Assembly: GCA_943349385.1 (NCBI GenBank)
Contig: CALQZM010000036.1
Span: 1-8,488 of the forward strand
Length of the DNA: 8,488 bases
Origin: Candidatus Peribacteria bacterium
GTDB lineage: Bacteria; Patescibacteriota; Gracilibacteria; UBA1369; GCA-2718715
Direction of reading: 5' to 3'
Positions 1-5,926 of the stretch are shown piece by piece. Below the pieces are notes generated by a model that was given only the letters and a program-made list of their open reading frames with translations, made no database searches and had not been told where the DNA came from. Within the stretch, counting starts at the first letter, position 1; each line of letters opens with the position of its first letter. The translations under genes were made by a program, and so were the position numbers.

Positions 1-1
1 G

Positions 2-82
2 TACGTAAGGTACTTTGAGGTTAAAGGTAGCGATGGTGTTGCAGATGGATATATTGCTGGTACTTATTTAAGAACTATATAA
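2..82 (+). CDS. C-terminal end of an unrecognised protein (partial)
   Basis: An open frame enters from the left edge and ends at TAA (80-82). The visible 26 residues, starting YVRYFEVKGSDG and ending GTYLRTI, are rich in Gly, Tyr and Val. They look like the last beta strands of a folded domain, but are too short to assign a family. The next gene starts 13 bp after the stop on the same strand, so the two are probably co-transcribed. The other two plus-strand frames close early, which favours this one. Function unknown. Confidence 0.5.
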   Translation, partial: YVRYFEVKGSDGVADGYIAGTYLRTI

Positions 83-95
83 TTAATAATATTTT

Positions 96-395
96 ATGGA
101 AGAAATAGACAAAAGATTTATAACAGAAAGTAACAATACTCCATTGTCATTATCTCCGGATAAACAGTTTGAAAAGTTTAAAAATGAAATTTTAGATAGA
201 GCTGGTCAATTACTTGGGGTGGCCCCTCAAGAATTAATTGTCCCAATCTTGGTTGCTAGTCCTTTGGCTTCTGATAGTGATCCTAAGATTTTAGTCAAAC
301 TACGTCATGGAGATAAGCTTTTTCTTTTTGAAGTTATACTTGCTTCAGATTTTTCAAGTTTGTTGGCAGTTAATCCACTAAATAAAAGTAAGTAA
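96..395 (+). CDS. Hypothetical 99-residue soluble protein
   Basis: I do not recognise this protein. It starts at ATG with no Shine-Dalgarno sequence in the preceding A+T-rich stretch and stops at TAA. The N-terminal 25 residues are polar. A predicted helix follows (about residues 25-40, FEKFKNEILDRAGQLLGV), then a hydrophobic strand (LIVPILVAS, about 47-55), and then two strands with a charged turn (KILVKLRHGDKLFLFEVIL, about 64-82). This gives a small alpha/beta layout with no signal peptide or membrane helix. It follows the preceding gene by 13 bp and precedes def by 79 bp, so it may share a transcript with one or both. Codon use resembles its neighbours, and there is no sign of transfer. 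Coding status is fairly secure; function is unknown. Confidence 0.72.
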   Translation: MEEIDKRFITESNNTPLSLSPDKQFEKFKNEILDRAGQLLGVAPQELIVPILVASPLASDSDPKILVKLRHGDKLFLFEVILASDFSSLLAVNPLNKSK

Positions 396-411
396 ATAAA
401 AGATATTAACT

Positions 412-440
412 TTGTTTGAAAGGTTGAATTTAATTATTAA
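412..440 (+). promoter_or_regulatory. Possible promoter for def
   Basis: TTGTTT (412-417) and TATTAA (435-440) are separated by 17 bp, with the def ATG about 35 bp downstream. Each box matches the sigma70 consensus only partly (3/6 and 4/6) in an A+T-rich setting, so this is weak. def could equally be read from a promoter further upstream. Confidence 0.25.
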
Positions 441-474
441 CTAGTTTAGGCTGTTGTTTAGATAATTTATTTTT

Positions 475-933
475 ATGTTTCTTGATATTGTCACCGGCGA
501 AAAAACTGAAATTTTGCGAACTGTTTGCGCTAAAGTAACTAAGTTCGATAAATCTTTGGCGAAATTAGTTTCAGACATGAATGACACTATGATCAAAGCT
601 AAAGGCGTTGGGATTGCTGCGCCCCAAGTAGGTGTTAACTCGAGAGTTTTTTTAGCGGTACTTGGATCTACTACAAAAAATCCTGTTACTGTTCCAATGG
701 TAAATCCAGAAATTACTTATTTTTCAGATGACGAAGAACTAGACGAAGAAGGTTGCTTGAGTTTACCAAAGCAGTTTGCCAAAGTTTGGCGGTCAGAGAG
801 GGTTACGGTTAAGTTCCAAGATTTAAAAGGTAAATCTTCACAGTTAAAATTATCCGGACTGGACGCTCGAGTGGTTCAACACGAAGTAGACCATTTAAAT
901 GGGATCTTATTTATTGATCGACTTGAAGATTAG
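475..933 (+). CDS. def: Peptide deformylase
   Basis: This metalloenzyme removes the formyl group from the N-terminal methionine of new proteins at the ribosome exit. All three family motifs are present: GVGIAAPQVG (residues 44-53, motif I), EEGCLSLP (91-98, motif II, with metal ligand Cys94) and HEVDH (136-140, motif III, with metal ligands His136 and His140 and catalytic Glu137). The length of 152 residues is within the usual bacterial range. The ATG start leaves a normal N-terminus ahead of motif I; no Shine-Dalgarno sequence precedes it. The gene ends at TAG, 15 bp from the stop of the convergent FemAB gene, with no terminator hairpin between them. No fmt or other partner gene lies alongside. 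Assignment is very secure. Confidence 0.96.
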   Translation: MFLDIVTGEKTEILRTVCAKVTKFDKSLAKLVSDMNDTMIKAKGVGIAAPQVGVNSRVFLAVLGSTTKNPVTVPMVNPEITYFSDDEELDEEGCLSLPKQFAKVWRSERVTVKFQDLKGKSSQLKLSGLDARVVQHEVDHLNGILFIDRLED

Positions 934-948
934 TAAATTACGAGTAGT

Positions 949-1803
949 TTATTTGAAAAACTTACGGATTTTTAAAAGAGAGTACCAGAATGGTTTATTA
1001 ACAATTATTTGGCTGTTTGGCCAAGTTAGCAGTTGTCCGCCAAACTTTTGTTTGAAGTAAGTTACTCCAGCTAATTTGTCTTTGGGATCGTGTGGGTTGG
1101 CTATTCCTAAAAAGTCGTAGTGCTTGAATTTTTGTTTTTTAGCATCTTGAATGGCTTTCCATTGCAATAAATAAGGTGCCATTAGATTGCGATATTGGTT
1201 ACTAGAGGCTCCATAAAAGTAGATTACCGTTGTGTCGAAGTAAACGTTAATTAATCCGGCAATTGCTTCGTTGTTGTAGTAGGCAATAAATATTTTGGCT
1301 TTATTTTGTTTTGCTAGGTTTTGGTAAAAAGTTTTGTAATATTCTAAGTTGTTGATTGAGAATTCGTCTCTGTCGGCCGTAGTTTTTAGAATGTTGTAAA
1401 AGGCTTCGATGTCGGTACTTTCTTTAATTTCGACGCCTTTTTTTTCGGCTAGTTTTATGTTGTACCTTCCTTTTGGATGCATTCGATTTAGGATTTCTTC
1501 GGCTGTACGAGTTAAGTCGAGGACTGTTGTAAATCTAGGTATAATTTGTTTAATAGGATTTTTTGTTGGGGGCGTCTTTTTATTTTCGAGGTATGATTCT
1601 ATTAGTGTGTAGACGCAGTTATGTTTTTTAGCTAAGGAATCGAGTTTTTTGTGAAATTTTGTTGCGTAGATAATGTTTAATTTTTTGGTGATCGGTAAAA
1701 TGTAGGCAAAATTGTTTTTGTCTAATTTGTAATAGTGAGTCGCCTTGTTTGACTTTAACTGAGTTTCAGCGAATTCTTTTTGGGTGTAAGGATTGATTAT
1801 CAT
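949..1803 (-). CDS. FemAB-family peptidyltransferase (peptidoglycan cross-bridge)
   Basis: FemAB proteins transfer amino acids from aminoacyl-tRNA to the peptide stem of lipid II, acting at the inner face of the membrane; more distant members are only annotated as GNAT-fold transferases. The family signature is seen at residues 109-124 (HPKGRYNIKLAEKKGV), which matches the usual K-x-R-Y-N-I-R-x-A-x-K-x-G-V stretch. Further family features are FYGASSNQYRNLMAPYLLQW (196-215), HYDFLGIA (228-235) and FKQKFGGQ (250-257). At 284 residues it is shorter than typical FemA/X (about 330-420), mainly through a reduced N-terminal GNAT domain, as is common for Patescibacteria members. The ATG start fits the promoter at 1831-1859. 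It is monocistronic and convergent with def. Family assignment is strong; the exact substrate cannot be read from the sequence. Confidence 0.88.
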   Translation of the reverse strand: MIINPYTQKEFAETQLKSNKATHYYKLDKNNFAYILPITKKLNIIYATKFHKKLDSLAKKHNCVYTLIESYLENKKTPPTKNPIKQIIPRFTTVLDLTRTAEEILNRMHPKGRYNIKLAEKKGVEIKESTDIEAFYNILKTTADRDEFSINNLEYYKTFYQNLAKQNKAKIFIAYYNNEAIAGLINVYFDTTVIYFYGASSNQYRNLMAPYLLQWKAIQDAKKQKFKHYDFLGIANPHDPKDKLAGVTYFKQKFGGQLLTWPNSQIIVNKPFWYSLLKIRKFFK

Positions 1804-1830
1804 GCGGCTTTTAAGCTTTAGATCTTGTTA

Positions 1831-1859
1831 ATTATAAAAGAAAAAGCCTTTTTTAGCAA
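1831..1859 (-). promoter_or_regulatory. Sigma70-type promoter for the FemAB gene
   Basis: On the minus strand, TTGCTA (1859-1854) is followed after exactly 17 bp by a perfect TATAAT (1836-1831). The predicted transcript start is near 1824, giving a leader of about 20 nt to the ATG at 1803. This supports the chosen start codon. The spacer contains a small A5GGCT5 inverted repeat. Confidence 0.65.
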
Positions 1860-1879
1860 GGAGTTTCGATGATTAATAG

Positions 1880-2050
1880 CTGCGTTCCTATATTTGTGTT
1901 TTAGGGTGGTTAAAATACTACCAACCTCTTTAAGCTAGTTAAGAAGTAATGGGTAGAGATTATTGAACACAAAATATGCATTCCTCCGTTGACGGAAGTG
2001 GTCATGAGATTTTTCGAAAACACTCTATTGAGTTTGTAAAGTTTTCGGCA
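1880..2050. other. Gene-free region dense in inverted repeats; possible structured RNA
   Basis: The 332 bp between the FemAB start and the ftsZ stop hold no convincing gene. Inverted repeats cluster here. ATATTTGTGTT (1890-1900) pairs with AACACAAAATAT (1966-1977) with one bulged base. Inside this, GGTGGT (1905-1910) pairs with ACCAACC (1920-1926) with one bulge, and a weaker stem joins 1928-1933 to 1939-1946. Outside it, TTCC (1981-1984) pairs with GGAA (1994-1997), with TCCG/CGGA as an alternative. CGAAAAC (2015-2021) pairs perfectly with GTTTTCG (2041-2047), enclosing a nested ACTC-TATT-GAGT hairpin. The layout suggests a folded RNA, but I see no clear promoter and the strand cannot be decided. 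Hallmarks of tRNA, tmRNA, RNase P RNA and SRP RNA are absent. Confidence 0.3.
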
Positions 2051-2091
2051 AAATTAGATCTTAAATTAATTTTACACAGACCGAAGATACC

Positions 2092-2121
2092 AAAAAAAGA
2101 CTCCTTTTTTGCGGAGTCTTT
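2092..2121 (-). terminator. Intrinsic terminator of the ftsA-ftsZ operon
   Basis: On the minus strand, AAAGACTCC (2121-2113), an 8-nt loop and GGAGTCTTT (2104-2096) form a perfect 9-bp stem that runs into a T-tract down to 2092. It begins 15 bp after the ftsZ stop codon. The opposite orientation lacks a T-tract, so it acts on the ftsZ transcript only. Confidence 0.88.
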
Positions 2122-2135
2122 GAAGGCTTGATATT

Positions 2136-3353
2136 TTATTGAAGTTTTCTTCTAATGAAAGCTGGTATATCTAATTCGTTTTCAGATGAGCCACCAAATC
2201 CAGATGGGCTAATAGGGGATTGTTGTGATGTGGTAGAATTGTTGTTGTCTAAGTTTCGGTGTTCAGATTGACTATTCGGTGCGCTGAAGTTGGCTTGTTG
2301 TTGAAGTTTTCTTTGTTTAGCCGCTTCGTCGAATCCGGTTGCGACTACGGTGATTTTAACTTCGCCAGTGTAGTTATCGTTAATAACTGAACCGAAAATG
2401 ATAGTTGCGTCTGGATCGGCTGCTTCTGTAATAATACGAGCCGCTTCATCAACTTCGAACATTGATAAGTCGGTACCACCAGTAATGTTAAATAGGATTC
2501 CTTTTGCACCTTCGATATCCATTTCAAGTAATGGGCTTTGAATTGCAGCTTTTGCAGCTTCGGCAGCTCTGTTTTCACCTGAACCGTATCCGATTCCCAT
2601 AAGGGCTGATCCGGCATTTTCCATAACTGCTTTTACATCGGCGAAATCCACATTTATCATACCGTGAATTGTGATCAAATCTGAGATCCCTTGAACACCT
2701 TGTCTAAGTACATCGTCAACTACAGTGAAGGCTTCAGTAATCGGAGTTTTTTTGTCGATAATTGATAGAATTCTATCATTTGGAATCGTAATTAAGGTGT
2801 CTACTTTTTCTTTTAGGGCTTGTAGACCTTCTTCACCTTGAGTTTTTCGTTTTGGTCCTTCGAATCCGAATGGTTTAGTTACAACACCAACTGTTAGAAT
2901 TCCTAATTCTTTAGCGATTTCAGCAATTACTGGAGCTGCACCTGTTCCGGTACCACCGCCAAGCCCGCAAGTAATAAATACCATGTCGGCACCTTCGATT
3001 AGTGATTTGATTTCTTCGGAACTTTCTTCGGCAGATTGTCTACCAACTCCTGGATTACTACCGGCTCCTAGACCACGAGTTGTGGCTTTACCAATATTAA
3101 TTTTATGTGGAGCTTCTGAATAATATAGAGCTTGTGCGTCAGTATTTACAGTAATAAAATCTACACCTTTTAAGTTAGCTTTGATCATTCGATTTACTGC
3201 GTTTCCACCGCCTCCACCGACACCAATAACTTTAATTCTAGCAACTGGAGTAATTTCTGGTGAAACTTCTATAGTCTTACGAGAAGTTGTGTTTCGAGTT
3301 CCTGAAAATAAATTTTTTAATGCTTCTTCAGAAGTGTCTTTTGTATCTGCCAT
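2136..3353 (-). CDS. ftsZ: Cell division GTPase FtsZ
   Basis: FtsZ is the tubulin-like GTPase that polymerises into the Z-ring at midcell and recruits the division machinery. The GTPase domain shows RIKVIGVGGGGGNAVNRM (residues 39-56), the tubulin signature GGGTGTGAAP (132-141), TIPNDRIL (189-196) and the T7 synergy loop NVDFADV (234-240) that completes the active site of the next subunit. A polar, Asn/Ser/Gln-rich linker (about 345-393) leads to the conserved C-terminal peptide ELDIPAFIRRKLQ (393-405), the docking site for FtsA. The length of 405 residues is typical. The ATG start has no Shine-Dalgarno sequence. It lies 56 bp downstream of ftsA and is followed at once by a strong terminator, so it closes the operon. 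Very secure. Confidence 0.98.
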   Translation of the reverse strand: MADTKDTSEEALKNLFSGTRNTTSRKTIEVSPEITPVARIKVIGVGGGGGNAVNRMIKANLKGVDFITVNTDAQALYYSEAPHKINIGKATTRGLGAGSNPGVGRQSAEESSEEIKSLIEGADMVFITCGLGGGTGTGAAPVIAEIAKELGILTVGVVTKPFGFEGPKRKTQGEEGLQALKEKVDTLITIPNDRILSIIDKKTPITEAFTVVDDVLRQGVQGISDLITIHGMINVDFADVKAVMENAGSALMGIGYGSGENRAAEAAKAAIQSPLLEMDIEGAKGILFNITGGTDLSMFEVDEAARIITEAADPDATIIFGSVINDNYTGEVKITVVATGFDEAAKQRKLQQQANFSAPNSQSEHRNLDNNNSTTSQQSPISPSGFGGSSENELDIPAFIRRKLQ

Positions 3354-3409
3354 AGGTACGGGGATTAGTAGTTATTTTAAATTTAAGTTTGTGCAGTATA
3401 GGGCTGCTT

Positions 3410-4657
3410 TTATGGTAATAGGTTTTTAACCCATCCTTTTACTAAGTCGGCTGTTTTACCGAAATTGAATTTAGAAAAGTCGAAACTAATTCCTGATCCT
3501 GATTCTTCGTATTTACTACCATGAACTAAAAGTCCGATTGCAGTTGAGTAAGATGGATCATCCATTTTTTCGATAATTCCTTCGAAGTTTTGAGGGAATC
3601 CGATTTGAACAGGTAAGTTTAAAGTTTCACGAGCCAAGTCAATTACTCCAGGCATTTTAGCTGCGCCTCCAGTTAGAATTACTCCAGCTGGCAACATTCC
3701 GTCACGGTTTACTTTGGCTAATTCGTTTCTAACCATCATGAAAACTTCATGATATCTAGCTTGAATAATTTGAGCTAAAGTTTTTCTTGATACTTGATGA
3801 ATGTCTATTTTACTAATTAGTGATAAGTCGATAAGTTCTCTTTCTTGTACTTCTTCAGGTAGACAAGTTCCGTATTCAATTTTAATTCTTTCAGCAGTCT
3901 CGATAGTTGTTTTAAGTCCGATTGCTACATCACTAGTTACGTTTTCGCCACCAAGTGGTACAACGCCAGAGTGTAAAATTGTTCCTTCTTCAAAGATGGC
4001 AACAGTTGTACTTCCGCATCCAAGATCTACTACAACTACACCGAGTTCTTTTTGTCGTTTAGTTAGGACTGCTTCGGCAGGGGCAATAACATTTGGGATA
4101 GTCGCGTTAATATCGATACCTGCTTGTAACACGCATTTTTCAATGTTAGTAATTGAAGGTGTAAGTCCTGAAATAATATGGGCTTCAACTTCTAGTCTGA
4201 TACCGTTCATTCCTACTGGATATTTAATCCCTCTTTGTTCATCAACTGCAAATGATTTTGGAACTACTTTTAATAATCTTCGGTTAGCCGGAATTGATAA
4301 GGCTTGTGCAGCTTCGATTGCACGGTCGATATCTTCTTCGCTAATTTCTCTACTAGGATGATTAGTCGCAATTACTCCTTTAGAGCTTACTGCTTCGATG
4401 TGGTGGCCTCCTACGCCTAGGTATACATGATGGATAGGTTCGCCTGCCATTCGCTCTGCATCTTCAAGAGCAGACGAGATTGCGTTGATTGTTTCTTCAA
4501 CATCAATTACTTGGCTTTTTCTAATTCCACTCCCAGTTGGAGCGATCCCCATACCGATAATATTTGGTAATCCTGTTTTTTCATCTATTACACCTACTAC
4601 TACTCGGATTTTTGAACTTCCGATGTCCATACTGGCAATGATTTTATTTCGTGACAT
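3410..4657 (-). CDS. ftsA: Cell division protein FtsA
   Basis: FtsA is an actin-fold ATPase that tethers FtsZ filaments to the membrane and links the Z-ring to septal wall synthesis. ATP-binding motifs are visible: SMDIGSSKIRVVVG (residues 9-22, phosphate 1), VVVDLGCGSTTVAIFEEG (208-225, phosphate 2) and ILTGGAAKMPGV (327-338, adenosine). The SHS2 (1C) subdomain lies at about 85-165. The C-terminus, about 401-415 (KTADLVKGWVKNLLP), is an amphipathic helix of the membrane-targeting type, reached through a short Ser/Gly/Phe linker. At 415 residues the length is typical. It starts at ATG without a Shine-Dalgarno sequence, about 40 nt after the predicted transcript start, and is the first gene of a two-gene operon with ftsZ. 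The murein and ftsQ/W genes that usually precede it are absent. Very secure. Confidence 0.97.
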   Translation of the reverse strand: MSRNKIIASMDIGSSKIRVVVGVIDEKTGLPNIIGMGIAPTGSGIRKSQVIDVEETINAISSALEDAERMAGEPIHHVYLGVGGHHIEAVSSKGVIATNHPSREISEEDIDRAIEAAQALSIPANRRLLKVVPKSFAVDEQRGIKYPVGMNGIRLEVEAHIISGLTPSITNIEKCVLQAGIDINATIPNVIAPAEAVLTKRQKELGVVVVDLGCGSTTVAIFEEGTILHSGVVPLGGENVTSDVAIGLKTTIETAERIKIEYGTCLPEEVQERELIDLSLISKIDIHQVSRKTLAQIIQARYHEVFMMVRNELAKVNRDGMLPAGVILTGGAAKMPGVIDLARETLNLPVQIGFPQNFEGIIEKMDDPSYSTAIGLLVHGSKYEESGSGISFDFSKFNFGKTADLVKGWVKNLLP

Positions 4658-4704
4658 AAATTTTGGTTAAACAGATTTTATTAGTAGGCTATTTGAGTAG
4701 AGAA

Positions 4705-4733
4705 AACATACATCACTCTCGAATTTTTGACAA
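4705..4733 (-). promoter_or_regulatory. Sigma70-type promoter for ftsA-ftsZ
   Basis: On the minus strand TTGTCA (4733-4728, 5/6 match) and TATGTT (4710-4705, 4/6) are separated by exactly 17 bp. Transcription would start near 4698, leaving a leader of about 40 nt before the ftsA ATG. It is the best -35/-10 pair in this gap. A 12-bp palindrome lies 4 bp upstream of the -35 box. Confidence 0.5.
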
Positions 4734-4737
4734 ATAA

Positions 4738-4749
4738 AATTGATCAATT
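4738..4749. repeat. 12-bp perfect palindrome upstream of the ftsA promoter
   Basis: AATTGATCAATT is a perfect palindrome placed 4 bp upstream of the predicted -35 box of ftsA-ftsZ. Its position and symmetry would suit an operator for a dimeric regulator, but A+T-rich DNA produces such palindromes by chance and no regulator is known here. It is also the only element in this spacer that suggests regulation of the division operon. Confidence 0.3.
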
Positions 4750-4846
4750 ACTCAATTGTTTTTAGTTCATGATGTAATTTTTTGTTCAAATGTAAACCTT
4801 ATTAACTAGCCCTTAAAATTTTATATCTATTTAGAAGAAAGTGCTA

Positions 4847-4934
4847 AAATATTAATTTGCCAAACATACTAAAAAGTGTGGGAATATTTTGGTTTGTGTA
4901 TACAAATATTAATTTAATTTTTTCTTGTGTATAA
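4847..4934. repeat. A+T-rich spacer with paired direct repeats and a DnaA-box-like site
   Basis: The 290-bp gap between ftsA and the exonuclease holds no gene. Two direct repeats interleave. AAATATTAATTT occurs at 4847-4858 and 4904-4915, 57 bp apart. TTGTGTATA occurs at 4894-4902 and 4925-4933, 31 bp apart, about three helical turns. TGTGTATAA (4926-4934) is the complement of the DnaA-box consensus TTATNCACA, and the other copy differs by one base (TGTGTATAC, 4895-4903). It could be a protein-binding or unwinding region, but no dnaA gene or strand switch accompanies it. Confidence 0.35.
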
Positions 4935-4947
4935 TTTTTTTGTACTC

Positions 4948-5859
4948 TTAAAATAATGATTGTTGAGCCTCTGGTGGCTTGACTTGTGAGAATTTGTTTT
5001 TTAGCTTGAGCATTTTTTCTACCAATTTTCTCATTTCTAATTGTTCTAATTTTCTTTGAATAGTTTCAAAGTCTAAATTAGAAATTTGGTAACTACTTAA
5101 ATTGTAGTCGACTTCTAGATCGTGATCGAGTGTTGCTAATTTTTTACAGAAGAAAGCATTGTCTTTATCGTTTTCTAATTTAGTTCTGATACTTGGACTT
5201 ATTTGATCTAGATTAGCATAAATGTTTTCAAGATTTTGAAAATTTTTGATCAGTTCGGTTGCAGTTTTTTCACCGATTCCTTTTACACCTGGAATGTTGT
5301 CTGAGCTGTCGCCCCGTAATCCTTTATAATCTTGAACTTGGAGAGGTGAAAATCCGTACTTTGTAATAATGTCTTCGGTTTTAACAATAATGTTTCCGGT
5401 TTTGCTGTTACCTGGTTTTAAGACAAAAATTTGATCGTTAATTAGTTGAATTAGGTCTAGGTCTGACGAATATATAAGAGTATTTAAATCGGGGGATTGG
5501 TTTTTGACTGCCAGTGTCGCAATTATGTCGTCTGCTTCGAAGCCGGCTTTTTCGATTAATCCTAATTTTCCTTGGGTAAGGATCTCTTTAATTGGTCCGA
5601 TTTGCTCGTAGAGTGCGTCAGGAGCACGGGTTCTTTGAGCTTTATAATCAGCAAAATCTTTTTTACGATTTGTTTCTTCAGGCCTATCGAAGCAAATTGC
5701 TAGGTAATCTGGCATCTGCTCTAGTAAAAGATTGAATAGGATTGTGTAAAAGCCGAAAATGGCATTAGTAGGCTGTTTTTCGCTGTTCGCGAGGTTAGGT
5801 ATGGCATAAAACCCTCTAAAGACAAGGGCAGTTCCGTCTATAATTAAGAATTTAGTCAT
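4948..5859 (-). CDS. Stand-alone 5'-3' exonuclease (PolA N-terminal / FEN-like)
   Basis: This is a structure-specific 5' nuclease of the type that removes RNA primers and 5' flaps during lagging-strand replication and repair. The metal-binding and arch residues of the family are present: FLIIDGTALVFRGFYA (residues 4-19, Asp8), ICFDRPEETNRKKDFADYKAQR (55-76, Asp58), GFEADDIIATLA (106-117, Glu108, Asp110, Asp111), SSDLDLIQL (131-139, Asp133, Asp135) and LRGDSSDNIPGVKGIGEKTA (181-200), where acidic residues lead into the helix-hairpin-helix DNA-binding motif. At 303 residues the protein ends where the polymerase part of PolA would begin, and the following 290 bp are non-coding, so it is a separate enzyme, not a frameshifted PolA. 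The extreme C-terminus QQSLF (299-303) resembles a beta-clamp-binding pentapeptide. The ATG start lacks a Shine-Dalgarno sequence. A convincing terminator was not found. Confidence 0.92.
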   Translation of the reverse strand: MTKFLIIDGTALVFRGFYAIPNLANSEKQPTNAIFGFYTILFNLLLEQMPDYLAICFDRPEETNRKKDFADYKAQRTRAPDALYEQIGPIKEILTQGKLGLIEKAGFEADDIIATLAVKNQSPDLNTLIYSSDLDLIQLINDQIFVLKPGNSKTGNIIVKTEDIITKYGFSPLQVQDYKGLRGDSSDNIPGVKGIGEKTATELIKNFQNLENIYANLDQISPSIRTKLENDKDNAFFCKKLATLDHDLEVDYNLSSYQISNLDFETIQRKLEQLEMRKLVEKMLKLKNKFSQVKPPEAQQSLF

Positions 5860-5886
5860 TCGTTTATTTATTTTTATTGTTACTTG

Positions 5887-5895
5887 TGCTATAAT
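5887..5895 (+). promoter_or_regulatory. Extended -10 promoter for the two-gene operon
   Basis: TGCTATAAT is a perfect extended -10 element (TG, one base, TATAAT). At 17 bp upstream there is only TTTATT, so promoter strength would rest on the extended -10. The transcript would start near 5902 and reach the ATG at 5927 after about 25 nt. The 67-bp gap also has to drive the divergent exonuclease gene, for which TTGATA on the minus strand (5900-5895) is a possible -35 box overlapping the last base of this -10. Confidence 0.65.
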
Positions 5896-5926
5896 ATCAA
5901 GATTTAATAAGTTTTAGAAAGTACAA

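Noticed and set aside
1860..2090. tRNA, tmRNA, RNase P RNA or SRP RNA in the gap
   Set aside because: No cloverleaf with a TTC arm, no tag-peptide frame, no GAGGAAAGTC-type P4 element and no GGAAG-type SRP tetraloop region could be found on either strand.
1976..2131. A 51-codon plus-strand open frame (MHSSVDGSGHEIFRKHS and on) in the femAB-ftsZ gap
   Set aside because: It runs straight through the ftsZ terminator hairpin and the 2015-2047 inverted repeat, has no Shine-Dalgarno or promoter, ends in TGA unlike the convincing genes here, and matches no known family. Chance is the simpler explanation.
3395..3400. TATACT between ftsA and ftsZ as an internal ftsZ promoter
   Set aside because: The -10-like box is good (5/6) but no acceptable -35 box or TG extension lies at the right distance, so ftsZ is most simply read from the ftsA promoter.
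3801..4361. A 186-codon open frame antisense to ftsA, and shorter ones antisense to FemAB, ftsZ and the start of ftsA, plus one same-strand frame inside ftsZ
   Set aside because: They overlap strongly conserved coding sequence and have the Ser/Ile/Thr-rich, low-complexity look of antisense or out-of-frame translation.
4658..4947. Remnant of a PolA polymerase domain downstream of the exonuclease
   Set aside because: All frames are closed by many stops and no polymerase motif appears, so the exonuclease is not a recently split PolA.
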